Source of the DNA: JAGQSZ01 sp049672765
Lineage (GTDB): Bacteria; Actinomycetota; Acidimicrobiia; Acidimicrobiales; Microtrichaceae
Length of the DNA: 16,047 nt
Direction: 5' to 3'
Assembly (NCBI GenBank): GCA_049672765.1
Contig: JBATWQ010000320.1
Location: 1 to 16,047, forward strand
Shown here in pieces: positions 15,672 to 16,047 of this stretch (its first letter is position 1; every line of letters starts with the position of its first letter). Both the position numbers and the translations under genes were made by a program. A model generated the notes under the pieces. That model worked only from the letters and a program-made list of their open reading frames with translations. It searched no databases and was not told the origin of the DNA.

Positions 15672-16047
15672 TCAGATATCGGGGAACTCGCGGCCCGCCA
15701 AGGCCGCCGCCCTGCGAGCTAGAGCTACGTACGCCTCACGTTCGCTGCGAGGGAGCGCTCCGAGGTGACGCTCAACGGTGTCCCAGTCGCCCCTCGATAC
15801 CGGTCCTGTCAGCGCAGCGCTCGGACCCACCTCAGCCACGTTGTTCAGGGCCAGCCGCGCCAGCTGCAGATAGGCCTCGAGAGGCACCCCGATGCTGGCC
15901 GCCACAGCTTCAACCTGCGACATGAGCGCCACCAGGTGGTTGGACGCCATCACGCACGCTGCGTGGTGCAGAATCCGGTCCGGCTCACCGACCACAACCG
16001 GATGGCCATCGAGGCTCAGCACCAGTTCTTGGCCGATCGGATCCCCC
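15672..16047 (-). CDS. Rossmann-like / DUF2520 domain protein (5' end cut by window)
   Basis: The C-terminal 124 residues of a protein are visible and the N-terminus lies beyond the window. The segment HAACVMASNHLVALMSQ, followed by ALNNVAEVGPSAALTGPVSRGDW and VERHLGAL, is the typical helical DUF2520 domain. In full-length members this follows a Rossmann NAD(P)-binding half, giving a fold like 6-phosphogluconate dehydrogenase or ketopantoate reductase. No reaction is established for the family as far as I know. A DUF2520 gene directly upstream of panC is also found in mycobacteria (Rv3603c), so a role connected with pantoate reduction has been an obvious guess, but nothing in the visible part proves it. 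The frame is open to the window edge with no start codon needed inside it. Confidence 0.85.
   Translation of the reverse strand, partial: GDPIGQELVLSLDGHPVVVGEPDRILHHAACVMASNHLVALMSQVEAVAASIGVPLEAYLQLARLALNNVAEVGPSAALTGPVSRGDWDTVERHLGALPRSEREAYVALARRAAALAGREFPDI

Overview
The window looks like chromosome of a high-GC Actinomycetota, possibly an Acidimicrobiia-like lineage; the class is my inference and is weak. The support is as follows. GC content is high. Of the 14 genes whose start is visible, 11 appear to begin with GTG. Several genes appear to be leaderless, with a TANNNT -10 box 6-8 nt before the start codon. The gene order (DUF2520 - panC - nadB - nadC - coaX - lysS ... clpC ... radA - disA) matches the conserved block known from Streptomyces and, in part, Mycobacterium. 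No tRNA, rRNA, CRISPR array, insertion sequence or phage gene is visible.

Right part (about 9.4-16 kb, all minus strand): a cofactor and translation block. A DUF2520 Rossmann-type protein, cut by the window end, is followed by panC (pantothenate), nadB and nadC (quinolinate and nicotinate mononucleotide for NAD), coaX (pantothenate kinase III) and lysS. panC/nadB overlap by 4 nt and coaX/lysS by 8 nt. Pantothenate synthesis, its phosphorylation and de novo NAD synthesis therefore share one transcription direction. A solitary ABC-transporter ATPase with no permease follows lysS after 6 nt.

Middle part (about 5.7-9.4 kb, mixed strands): an accessory stretch placed between lysS and clpC. It holds a long-chain polyprenyl diphosphate synthase (+), a small antibiotic-biosynthesis-monooxygenase-fold protein (-), a bacterioferritin-associated ferredoxin (+) and a bacterioferritin (+). 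Together with the FbpC/PotA-type ATPase this is a small iron-storage and possibly iron-uptake island. Its bacterioferritin carries Asp where the ferroxidase ligand His54 is normally found.

Left part (1-5.7 kb, all minus strand): protein and DNA quality control. clpC encodes a Clp ATPase and ends in a strong intrinsic terminator that lies inside the first codons of the next gene, an LppM-like lipoprotein. After that come radA (branch-migration helicase) and disA (c-di-AMP synthase, cut by the window start). There is no stretch over 300 bases without a gene; the longest gaps are about 5728-5976 and 15400-15671.

I did not find an unmistakably new multi-gene system. The best leads are the terminator overlapping a start codon, the altered bacterioferritin ferroxidase site, the iron island and its dyad sites, and the repeated leaderless promoter layout.
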